A stretch of DNA of 5,430 nucleotides from Paracoccaceae bacterium (GTDB lineage Bacteria > Pseudomonadota > Alphaproteobacteria > Rhodobacterales > Rhodobacteraceae), in assembly GCA_003551745.1 (NCBI GenBank), contig PUNI01000027.1, positions 1 to 5,430 on the forward strand. Reading direction: 5' to 3'. Below are positions 1 through 5,430 of the stretch, one piece after another. The notes under the pieces were generated by a model, which saw only the letters and a list, made by a program, of their open reading frames with translations, was not told the DNA's origin and did no database searches. Each line of letters begins with the position of its first letter. Position 1 is the stretch's first letter. A program made the translations under genes and the position numbers.

Positions 1-86
1 AAGCCACAAACGGGCCGCTCCGGGTCGGCCTCACCGATGCCTGCCGCAACGTGAAGCACTCGGCCCAATACAAGCGCCCGGCCCGC

Positions 87-953
87 TCAGTCGCAGTCGC
101 GATACTCCGACGCCCTGCACACCCGCGCCCGCCGCTGCGCCTCGGAGACGTCGGCCGGGGTCATCCGCTGCGCGACCTCGTCCCGCGTTTCTGTAGACGC
201 GGTAGACCCATTTGCGGCGGCCAGATCGAACCACATGTGGGCTGTAACGAAATCCTGCGGCACTCCGTCCCCGTACAGGAACGCAGTACCCAGGTTGTGT
301 TGGGCTTCGGCGCTTCCCTTTCCCGCGGCAAGACGAGACCAGCGTACCGCCTCTTCGTAATCCTGCGGCACACCCTCGCCCCTGAAATACATCAGACCGA
401 GTTCAGCCTGCGCGCGACGCTCGCCTTGATCGGCCGCTAGGCGGTACCATCGTGCCGCCTCGTCGCGATCCCGCGGGACGCCCCAGCCATGCGCATACAT
501 TGCACCCAGGTTGCTTTGCGCCGCAGGCGCACCCTGCTCTGCCGCTAGGCGGTACCATCGCGCCGCCTCAGCTAGATCCTGTGGCACGCCCTGGCCGGAC
601 TCGTATGCGAAGCCAAGGTTCGTCTGTCCCAGTGCGTCCCCCTGCTCCGCCGACATCCGAAACCAGCGAATGGCTTCGTCGTAATCCCGCGATACGCCAC
701 GGCCAATGGCGTGCATCCACCCGAGCACGGCCTGCGCTTCGGCCAATCCCTGTTCTGCTGCCAATCGAACCCACTGCGCCGCCTGAGACGTGTCTTGCGG
801 CAGCCCGTCGCCGTAGACATATTTCATGCCGAGATCGAACTGCGCCGCAGCATCGCCCTGCTCGGCGGCACGGCGGAGAGCGTCGGTCGGCTCCGCCAAG
901 GCAGCGGGGGCGATGGACAGAAGCGCCAGCACGAAGGCGAGAGTCTTCAGCAT
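87..953 (-). CDS. Secreted Sel1-like repeat (SLR/TPR-like) protein
   Basis: Predicted exported solenoid protein of 288 residues, probably periplasmic. Residues 1-20 form a clear Sec signal peptide (lysine at 3, hydrophobic core, cleavage after ALA at 18-20). Six consecutive 36-residue Sel1 repeats begin near residues 37, 73, 109, 145, 181 and 217, with the pattern AQxNLGxMYxxGxGVPQD...EAxRWYRLAAEQG. A partial unit precedes them at 23-36. The C-terminal cap contains MTPADVSEAQ and ends with two cysteines (279 and 287) that could form a disulfide. Sel1 repeats are alpha-alpha hairpins that act as protein-binding scaffolds; no catalytic motif is visible, so the partner and role are unknown. The ATG at 953 fits the signal peptide; a weak GGAAAG lies 11 bases upstream of it. 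The gene looks less GC-rich than pyrC (35 of 60 bases at 241-300 against 44 of 60 at 4741-4800), which hints at an accessory gene. An FNR-type box lies about 100 bp upstream. Confidence 0.93.
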   Translation of the reverse strand: MLKTLAFVLALLSIAPAALAEPTDALRRAAEQGDAAAQFDLGMKYVYGDGLPQDTSQAAQWVRLAAEQGLAEAQAVLGWMHAIGRGVSRDYDEAIRWFRMSAEQGDALGQTNLGFAYESGQGVPQDLAEAARWYRLAAEQGAPAAQSNLGAMYAHGWGVPRDRDEAARWYRLAADQGERRAQAELGLMYFRGEGVPQDYEEAVRWSRLAAGKGSAEAQHNLGTAFLYGDGVPQDFVTAHMWFDLAAANGSTASTETRDEVAQRMTPADVSEAQRRARVCRASEYRDCD

Positions 954-994
954 CCGATCAGAGTCTTTCCGAAATCGAGGAATGCGGAACCCGC

Positions 995-1012
995 GGCCAC
1001 CAGCCGGTGGCC
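995..1012. terminator. GC-rich hairpin between DUF1194 and Sel1 genes
   Basis: GGCCACC (995-1001) and GGTGGCC (1006-1012) form a perfect 7-bp stem with a 4-base loop. A second small hairpin, GCGG-AAC-CCGC (984-994), lies beside it. They sit between the end of the DUF1194 gene and the start of the Sel1 gene. No T tract follows on either strand, so this is not a classic intrinsic terminator. It could be a weak terminator, a pause site or 5' leader structure of the Sel1 mRNA. Confidence 0.35.
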
Positions 1013-1052
1013 TTGGCGACAGATAGCGTTGCGCGGGCCGGTTCGTAACTCC

Positions 1053-1066
1053 TTGACCTGGATCAA
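1053..1066. promoter_or_regulatory. FNR/Dnr-type binding site (TTGAC-N4-ATCAA)
   Basis: On the plus strand the site reads TTGACCTGGATCAA; on the minus strand it reads TTGATCCAGGTCAA. This matches the FNR/FnrL/Dnr consensus TTGAT-N4-ATCAA at 9 of 10 defined positions, and the dyad extends by one base each side (CTTGA...TCAAG). It lies in noncoding sequence about 100 bp upstream of the Sel1-repeat start codon and downstream of the DUF1194 stop, so the Sel1 gene is the only candidate target in view. I could not place a convincing -10 at class I or class II spacing, so activation rather than repression is not established. Confidence 0.5.
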
Positions 1067-1095
1067 GTGGCCCGCTGCCCGCTGCGTCGGGGCGC

Positions 1096-1914
1096 TCAGA
1101 ACGGGCGGGCGCCGCGACCCATGCGCTCGCCGATCATGCAGTCATAGCCGCCGGCCGCGCCAGCGGGGGTCGCGGCCGGCGCAGCTGCCTCGGGCAGATC
1201 CATGGGCGGCAGCCCGGCCAGTTCCATCACCAGCTTGCGGCGCACCGCATCGGCGAAATTCTCCCATCCGGTCACCGGCATCACGAAGGCCATCGGCCCG
1301 CCGATCACGCAGTCGCGGTAGTAGAGGTCGAGATCCGGCAGATACTGGAAGCCGCTGCCGTCGTTGGTCATCAGCGGCAGGCCATTGATGGTGATGCCGC
1401 GGGCAACCACCTCGTCGCGTACCGGCGCCACCGGCGGGCCGTCATTGTTGGGGCCGTCGCCGGAGATGTCGATCACCCGGCGCAGCCCCTCGAAGCCGTT
1501 GTCCTCGAAGGCCGCGGCCGCATAGGCCAGCGCACCCGAGATCGAGGTGCGCCGCATCACGCCCAGGTTGTTGGCAAGGACCTCGTCGGCGAAACGCTGC
1601 GCCGCCTCCGGGGTGTCGACCAGCGTCCAGTCGATCACGGTGCGCTGCGCGTTCACCCCCGACCACTCGATGTAGGTGATCGCGACCCGGCCCAGCAGCC
1701 CGTCGCCGATCGCCTCCAGAACCTCGGGCGCGGTCAGTGCCTCGGCATAGCCCAGCCGCTGGATCGCCAGCTCCTCGGGCGAGATCGAGCGCGACACGTC
1801 CACGGCCAGCACCAGTTCGACATCCACCTCGATGGCCGCACCCGAGGCGCCCGGCTCCAGATCCTCGGCACCGGCGGGCAGGGCAAGCAGGCACAGTGGC
1901 AGCAGACAGCGCAT
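1096..1914 (-). CDS. Secreted DUF1194 (von Willebrand A-like) protein
   Basis: Predicted exported protein of 272 residues from the ATG at 1914. Residues 1-16 (MRCLLPLCLLALPAGA) are a signal peptide with cleavage after AGA. The rest is a VWA-like fold of the DUF1194 family: the metal-site motif DVSRSIS (D39, S41, S43), a conserved MRRTSISGAL segment with T123, and DISGDGPNN (D149, D153). Together these can build a MIDAS for divalent metal and ligand binding. An Ala/Pro-rich stretch at about 242-255 leads to a short tail with C259; C202 is a possible disulfide partner. The family is found in alphaproteobacteria and its function is not known to me. The frame also opens at a GTG at 1953, adding 13 residues, but GAGG seven bases upstream of the ATG and the compact signal peptide favour 1914. 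It follows dnaB by 65 bp (26 bp from the GTG) and could be cotranscribed. Confidence 0.88.
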   Translation of the reverse strand: MRCLLPLCLLALPAGAEDLEPGASGAAIEVDVELVLAVDVSRSISPEELAIQRLGYAEALTAPEVLEAIGDGLLGRVAITYIEWSGVNAQRTVIDWTLVDTPEAAQRFADEVLANNLGVMRRTSISGALAYAAAAFEDNGFEGLRRVIDISGDGPNNDGPPVAPVRDEVVARGITINGLPLMTNDGSGFQYLPDLDLYYRDCVIGGPMAFVMPVTGWENFADAVRRKLVMELAGLPPMDLPEAAAPAATPAGAAGGYDCMIGERMGRGARPF

Positions 1915-1979
1915 GAGCCAGCCTCGCCGCGCTTCTCCGCCCGGTCCATTCACGACGTCTCACGAGCGCGCGAGGCGGC

Positions 1980-3473
1980 TCAGTCGAAACCGTCACCGGC
2001 GTCGGTCTGCCACGGCTTGACGAGGTTGCCGAAGCGGGTGAAGCGGCCCTCGAAACTCAGCTCCACCGTGCCGATCGGGCCGTGACGCTGCTTGCCGATG
2101 ATCACCTCGGCCTTGCCGTGGACCTGCTCCATCACCGCCTGCCATTTCGCCATCGCGTCCAGATCATGATCGCCGGGCTTCTCGCGCTCGCGGTAGTATT
2201 CCTCGCGGAAGACGAACATCACCACATCGGCGTCCTGCTCGATCGAGCCCGATTCGCGCAGGTCGGACAGCAGTGGGCGCTTGTCGTCGCGGCTCTCGAC
2301 CTGGCGCGAGAGCTGGCTGAGCGCGACCACCGGGATGTCGAGCTCCTTGGCGATGGCCTTCAGCCCCTGCGTGATCTCCGAGACCTCGTTGACGCGGTTC
2401 TCGGCCCGCCCGCCGGCGCGGCAGAGCTGGAGATAGTCGACGAAGAGCACGTCGAGCCCATGGGTGCGCTTGAGCCGGCGCGCGCGGGCCGCAAGCTGGG
2501 CGATGGGCAGCGCCGGCGTGTCGTCGATGTAGAGCGGGCTCGCTTCCAGCGCCTTGGCGGCATCGACGAAGCGGCGGAACTCGGCCTCGGTCATGTCGCC
2601 GCGGCGGATCTGCTCGGAGGGCACTTCGGCGGCTTCCGACAGGATGCGTGCGGCCAGCTGTTCGGCGCTCATCTCGAGGCTGAAGAAGCCCACGACCCCG
2701 CCGTTGACGGTGCCCTCGGTCCCGTCGGGCAGAAGGCCGCGGGTGTAGGCGCGGGCGATGTTGAAGGCGATGTTGGTGGCCAGCGACGTCTTGCCCATCG
2801 ACGGCCGGCCGGCGAGGATCAGCAGGTCCGACCGGTGCAGCCCGCCCAGCCTGCGGTCGAGGTCGGCCAGCCCGGTGGACAGCCCGGCGAGCCCGCCGTC
2901 GCGCATATAGGCGGCCGAGGCCACCTGCACCGCATCGGTCACCGCCTTGAGGAAAGACTGGAAGCCGCGGGACGTCGCGCCCTGTTCGCCGAGGCGGTAG
3001 AGTTGCTGCTCGGCCTCGACGATCTGCTCGCGCGGCTCGCTGTCCACGTCCATCTGGGCGGCGCGGGCGGCGATGTCGCGGCCCAGACCGATCAGGTCCC
3101 GGCGGATCGCGAGGTCCCGGATCATCTGGGCATAGTCGCGTGCGGCGTGGGCCGAAATCGCGGCCCCCGCCATCCGCACCAGATAGGCCGGCCCGCCGAG
3201 CGCCTGCAGACCGGCGTCATCCTCCAGATAGGCCTTGAGCGTCACCGGCGAGGCGAGCGCGTTCTTCTGGATGCGCGCGGCGGCGATCTCGAAGATGCGC
3301 TGGTGCAGCGGCTCGAAGAAATGTTCGGCCTGCACCATGGAGCTGATGCGGTCGAACACGTCGTTGTTGGTGAGGATCGCGCCCAGAAGCTGCTGCTCGG
3401 CCTCGACGTTGTGGGGAAGCCCGTCCGCGCTGGCGCTGTCGGCGCCGCCGGAGACTGTGGTGATCTCGTTCAA
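1980..3473 (-). CDS. dnaB: Replicative DNA helicase DnaB
   Basis: Hexameric 5'-3' helicase that unwinds DNA at the replication fork and recruits primase. It is full length at 497 residues. The N-terminal domain starts with LPHNVEAEQQLLGAIL (19-34) and runs to about 165. The RecA-like domain carries Walker A GRPSMGKTS (222-230, K228), the catalytic glutamate in FFSLEMS (E267), Walker B VLFVDYLQL (342-350, D346), the sensor SQLSR (386-390) and the arginine-finger region KQRHGPIG (461-468, R463). An extra loop at about 243-260 after the Walker A helix resembles alphaproteobacterial DnaB proteins. No intein is present. The start is a TTG at 3473 with AGAGGG eight bases upstream; there is no in-frame ATG near enough, and the next internal methionine (residue 46) would remove conserved sequence. 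It lies 159 bp after pyrE with its own candidate promoter, and the DUF1194 gene follows closely. Confidence 0.98.
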   Translation of the reverse strand: MNEITTVSGGADSASADGLPHNVEAEQQLLGAILTNNDVFDRISSMVQAEHFFEPLHQRIFEIAAARIQKNALASPVTLKAYLEDDAGLQALGGPAYLVRMAGAAISAHAARDYAQMIRDLAIRRDLIGLGRDIAARAAQMDVDSEPREQIVEAEQQLYRLGEQGATSRGFQSFLKAVTDAVQVASAAYMRDGGLAGLSTGLADLDRRLGGLHRSDLLILAGRPSMGKTSLATNIAFNIARAYTRGLLPDGTEGTVNGGVVGFFSLEMSAEQLAARILSEAAEVPSEQIRRGDMTEAEFRRFVDAAKALEASPLYIDDTPALPIAQLAARARRLKRTHGLDVLFVDYLQLCRAGGRAENRVNEVSEITQGLKAIAKELDIPVVALSQLSRQVESRDDKRPLLSDLRESGSIEQDADVVMFVFREEYYREREKPGDHDLDAMAKWQAVMEQVHGKAEVIIGKQRHGPIGTVELSFEGRFTRFGNLVKPWQTDAGDGFD

Positions 3474-3481
3474 ATGCCCAT

Positions 3482-3487
3482 CCCTCT
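3482..3487 (-). promoter_or_regulatory. Ribosome binding site deciding the TTG start of dnaB
   Basis: On the minus strand AGAGGG occupies 3487-3482, eight bases before the TTG at 3473. It directly abuts an out-of-frame ATG at 3481-3479, which is too close for this site to serve. This spacing is the main reason to accept TTG as the dnaB start. Confidence 0.6.
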
Positions 3488-3500
3488 TTTGTGGGGTTGG

Positions 3501-3529
3501 GGTATGCGGGATCGCCGCATGCCGATCAA
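3501..3529 (-). promoter_or_regulatory. Candidate dnaB promoter with internal inverted repeat
   Basis: On the minus strand TTGATC (3529-3524) and CATACC (3506-3501) are separated by 17 bases and resemble -35 and -10 elements, with 4 and 3 matches of 6. Transcription would start near 3494, giving a leader of about 20 bases that includes the Shine-Dalgarno. The spacer holds the inverted repeat GATCG-N8-CGATC (3510-3527) and an overlapping ATGCGG-N5-CCGCAT (3504-3520), which could be an operator. The matches are modest, and promoters in high-GC alphaproteobacteria are hard to call by eye. Confidence 0.3.
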
Positions 3530-3632
3530 TCTGGATATCCTGTGGACAGCCGGTGGACGCCGCTCATACCGCAACATGTCGCGTGTGGCGATCAGTCTTT
3601 CGCATCATCTTGCGGTGACGCTGCGGAAATTT

Positions 3633-4298
3633 TCAGGCCGCCCAGCCGCGCGGATCGCGCAGGAAGGCCTCGACCGCATCCAGGGTTGCGGCGTCGAAAT
3701 CGCCGCCTGCGCGGGCTTCGGCCAGCACGTCCCACCAGGTGGCGAGATGGGTGAGATGCACCCCGGCTTCGGCAAGCCGTTCGCGGGCCTCGGGAAAGAT
3801 GTCGTAGAAGAAGATGACGGCGGTGTGCTCGCAGCGCGCCCCGGTGGCGCGAATCGCCTCGACGAAGGAGAGCTTCGAGCCGCCGTCGGTGGCGAGATCC
3901 TCCACCAGCAGCACCTGCGCGCCCTCGGCCATCTCGCCCTCGATCCGGGCGTTGCGGCCATAGCCCTTCGGCCTCTTGCGGACATAGCTCATCGGCAGCG
4001 CCAGCCGCTCGGCGATCAGCGCGGCGAAGGGGATGCCCGCAGTCTCGCCGCCGGCGATGTTGTCGAAGGCCTCGAGCCCGGCCGCGCGCATCGCCGCACA
4101 GGCGAGGAAATCCATCACCGTGGCGCGGATGCGCGGGAAGGAGATCAGCTTGCGACAGTCGATGTAGGTGGGCGCCTTGAGGCCGGAGGCAAAGGTGAAG
4201 GGCTCGGCCGCGTTGAAGTGCACCGCGCGGATGTCCAGCAGCATCCGCGCGGTCATGCGCGCCATGGTCTCGGCCGGGGGGTAGGCGGTCGGGATCAT
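3633..4298 (-). CDS. pyrE: Orotate phosphoribosyltransferase PyrE
   Basis: Cytoplasmic enzyme of de novo pyrimidine synthesis that joins orotate to PRPP, giving orotidine 5'-monophosphate and pyrophosphate. It has 221 residues, close to the usual size (E. coli about 213). Visible motifs are [16 protein letters not shown] (34-49) in the N-terminal orotate-binding region, VRKRPKGYG (106-114), the basic loop expected to contact PRPP pyrophosphate, and the PRPP-binding motif [13 protein letters not shown] (129-141) with its acidic pair E133/D134. The C-terminal part (about 185-221) is helical with no extra domain. The ATG at 4298 overlaps the pyrC stop by four bases (ATGA), and GGAGGA lies three bases upstream, so translation is probably coupled to pyrC. 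The gene ends 159 bp before dnaB; no strong terminator is visible there. Confidence 0.97.
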   Translation of the reverse strand: MIPTAYPPAETMARMTARMLLDIRAVHFNAAEPFTFASGLKAPTYIDCRKLISFPRIRATVMDFLACAAMRAAGLEAFDNIAGGETAGIPFAALIAERLALPMSYVRKRPKGYGRNARIEGEMAEGAQVLLVEDLATDGGSKLSFVEAIRATGARCEHTAVIFFYDIFPEARERLAEAGVHLTHLATWWDVLAEARAGGDFDAATLDAVEAFLRDPRGWAA

Positions 4299-5338
4299 GT
4301 GTCCTCCGCGACATGCCAGTGGAGCGGGAAGCCCGGGTCGAACACCGTGACCGGCCCGGCGCCGGTGGCGAGGCTGCCCGGATGGGGCAGGGGGGCGGGC
4401 GACTTCGCGAGGGTAAGGGTCTCGTCGTTGCGGGGCAAGCCGTAGAAGGCCGGGCCGTGCAGGCTCGCGAAGCCCTCCAGCCGGTCGAGCGCGTCGGCGG
4501 CCTCGAAGACATGGGCGAGGATGGACAGCGCCACCGGCGCGGTGAAGCAGCCGGCGCAGCCGCAGGCGGATTCCTTGGCGGCATCGGTGTGGGGGGCGCT
4601 GTCGGTGCCGAGGAAGAAGCGCGCATCGCCGCCGGTCGCGGCGGCGACCAGCGCCCGGCGGTGGGTCTCGCGCTTGGCCACGGGCAGGCAGTAGTAATGC
4701 GGCCGGATGCCGCCGGCGAGCATGTGGGTGCGGTTGATCACCAGGTGGTGGACGGTGATGGTCGCGGCGAGGTTGGCGCCGGCGGTGGTGACGTAGCCCG
4801 CCGCCTCGGCGGTGGTGATGTGCTCCATCACCACGCGCAGTCCGGGCACCGCGCGGCGCAGGGGGTCCAGCACCCGGTCGATGAAGACCGCCTCGCGGTC
4901 GAAGATGTCGACGGACGGGTCGGTGACCTCGCCATGCACGCAGAGCGGCACGCCGGCCTCGGCCATCGCCTCGAGCACGCCACGCACCCGGTCGAGGTCG
5001 CGCACGCCCGAGGCGGAGTTGGTGGTCGCCCCGGCCGGATAGAGCTTCACCGCGGTGACGAGGCCCGAGGCATGGGCTGCAATCACATCGTCCGGGTCGG
5101 TCGTCTCGGTCAGGTAGAGGGTCATCAGCGGGGTGAACCGCCGGCCGGGCAGGGCGGCGCGGATGCGTTCGCGATAGGCGGCGGCCTCGGCGCCCGAGAC
5201 CACGGGCGGCACGAGGTTCGGCATCACGATGGCGCGGGCGAAGTGGCGCGCGCTTACGGGGGCGACAGCGGCCAGCAGCGCGCCGTCGCGGAGGTGCAGG
5301 TGCCAGTCGTCGGGGCGGCGCAGGGTCAGGCGGTCCAT
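4295..5338 (-). CDS. pyrC: Dihydroorotase PyrC (class II)
   Basis: Zinc-dependent amidohydrolase that cyclises N-carbamoyl-L-aspartate to dihydroorotate in de novo pyrimidine synthesis. At 347 residues it matches the E. coli-type enzyme in length and throughout its sequence. Metal ligands and catalytic residues are all present: H13 and H15 in [10 protein letters not shown], carboxylated lysine K98 in [14 protein letters not shown]135 in VHGEVT, H173 in EHITT, and the catalytic D246 in GTDSAPH. The TTNS loop (105-108) and the [11 protein letters not shown] segment (255-265) are also as in E. coli. The ATG at 5338 is chosen because the family begins with a short lead into [13 protein letters not shown] at 5356 is in frame and directly preceded by an in-frame TGA, so the coding region cannot extend further. 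No clear Shine-Dalgarno precedes either start. It is followed by pyrE with a 4-bp overlap. Confidence 0.98.
   Translation of the reverse strand: MDRLTLRRPDDWHLHLRDGALLAAVAPVSARHFARAIVMPNLVPPVVSGAEAAAYRERIRAALPGRRFTPLMTLYLTETTDPDDVIAAHASGLVTAVKLYPAGATTNSASGVRDLDRVRGVLEAMAEAGVPLCVHGEVTDPSVDIFDREAVFIDRVLDPLRRAVPGLRVVMEHITTAEAAGYVTTAGANLAATITVHHLVINRTHMLAGGIRPHYYCLPVAKRETHRRALVAAATGGDARFFLGTDSAPHTDAAKESACGCAGCFTAPVALSILAHVFEAADALDRLEGFASLHGPAFYGLPRNDETLTLAKSPAPLPHPGSLATGAGPVTVFDPGFPLHWHVAEDT
4302..4307 (-). promoter_or_regulatory. pyrE ribosome binding site inside pyrC
   Basis: GGAGGA at 4307-4302 (minus strand) lies within the last codons of pyrC and three bases before the pyrE ATG. Together with the ATGA stop/start overlap it fixes the pyrE start and indicates translational coupling of the two genes. 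Confidence 0.7.
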
Positions 5339-5394
5339 GGCTCGGCGGTTACACAATCAGGCCGGGCGCCGCCAGCGGGGAATGGCCGGGGGGG

Positions 5395-5427
5395 GAGGGG
5401 CGCCCCCTCGGGGGGCATCGAGCCCCC
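5395..5427 (-). promoter_or_regulatory. Overlapping GC-rich stem-loops upstream of pyrC
   Basis: In transcription order (minus strand) three perfect 6-bp stems can form: GGGGGC-TCGAT-GCCCCC (5427-5411), GCCCCC-CGA-GGGGGC, which reuses parts of both neighbouring stems (about 5416-5402), and GAGGGG-GCG-CCCCTC (5409-5395). A run of eight C follows (5395-5388). Adjacent stems share bases and so exclude each other. The cluster begins about 57 bases before the pyrC ATG. It could be the terminator of a gene lying beyond the window edge, or an attenuator-like leader; no T tract is seen. Confidence 0.35.
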
Positions 5428-5430
5428 GCT

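Noticed and set aside
3..440. Plus-strand open frame running from the left edge into the Sel1 gene
   Set aside because: Most of it is antisense to clear Sel1 repeats. The first 80 or so bases could belong to a gene entering from the left, but I recognise no motif and cannot support a call.
711..1388. Plus-strand open frame of 225 codons across the Sel1-DUF1194 gap
   Set aside because: It is antisense to the ends of two supported genes, has an Arg/Ser/Pro-rich composition, and no good start signal was seen.
3601..3614. Small palindrome CGCA-N6-TGCG just after the pyrE stop
   Set aside because: A 4-bp stem without a T tract is too weak to call a terminator.
2082..4445. Very long open frame (787 codons) on the plus strand, opposite dnaB, pyrE and the end of pyrC
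   Set aside because: It runs antisense across two conserved genes and part of a third. Its translation is rich in Asp, His, Leu, Gly and Arg with no recognisable domain, as expected for the mirror frame of GC-rich coding DNA.
3592..4626. Minus-strand open frame of 344 codons overlapping pyrE and pyrC
   Set aside because: It is an out-of-frame shadow of the pyrC-pyrE coding sequence, dominated by Ala, Arg and Pro, while both real frames are strongly supported by conserved motifs.
5339..5356. Six-codon extension of pyrC from the TTG at 5356
   Set aside because: The family normally starts close to the ATG at 5338, neither start has a clear Shine-Dalgarno, and TTG is the weaker codon. It is kept only as an alternative.

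Overview
This 5.4 kb, high-GC window holds five genes, all on the minus strand. Read in the direction of transcription (right to left) they are pyrC (dihydroorotase), pyrE (orotate phosphoribosyltransferase), dnaB (replicative helicase), a secreted DUF1194/von Willebrand A-like protein, and a secreted six-repeat Sel1-like protein. High GC, the alphaproteobacterial-type PyrE, a DnaB with a short insertion after the Walker A helix, and a DUF1194 protein suggest an alphaproteobacterium, most likely Rhodobacterales. This is inferred from gene content; no rRNA or other marker is present to confirm it.

Right part (about 3633-5430): pyrC and pyrE form a tight operon. The pyrC stop and pyrE start share an ATGA overlap, and the pyrE Shine-Dalgarno lies inside the end of pyrC. 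The two enzymes catalyse two non-adjacent steps of de novo UMP synthesis. Upstream of pyrC is a very G/C-rich leader with three overlapping, mutually exclusive 6-bp stems.

Middle (1980-3632): dnaB follows pyrE after a 159-bp gap. The gap contains a plausible promoter, an inverted repeat and a tandem GTGGAC motif, so dnaB probably has its own transcription start. The dnaB start appears to be TTG with a good Shine-Dalgarno.

Left part (1-1953): the DUF1194 gene follows dnaB closely and could be cotranscribed with it. A 143- to 181-bp region then carries an FNR/Dnr-type palindrome and a GC-rich hairpin ahead of the Sel1-repeat gene. That gene looks less GC-rich than the housekeeping genes. Positions 1-86, downstream of it, hold nothing I can assign. 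There is no gene-free stretch above 300 bases, and I saw no tRNA, rRNA, CRISPR array, insertion sequence or phage gene. The window is mainly a conserved housekeeping locus; I found no convincing new multi-gene system. The most useful leads are regulatory.
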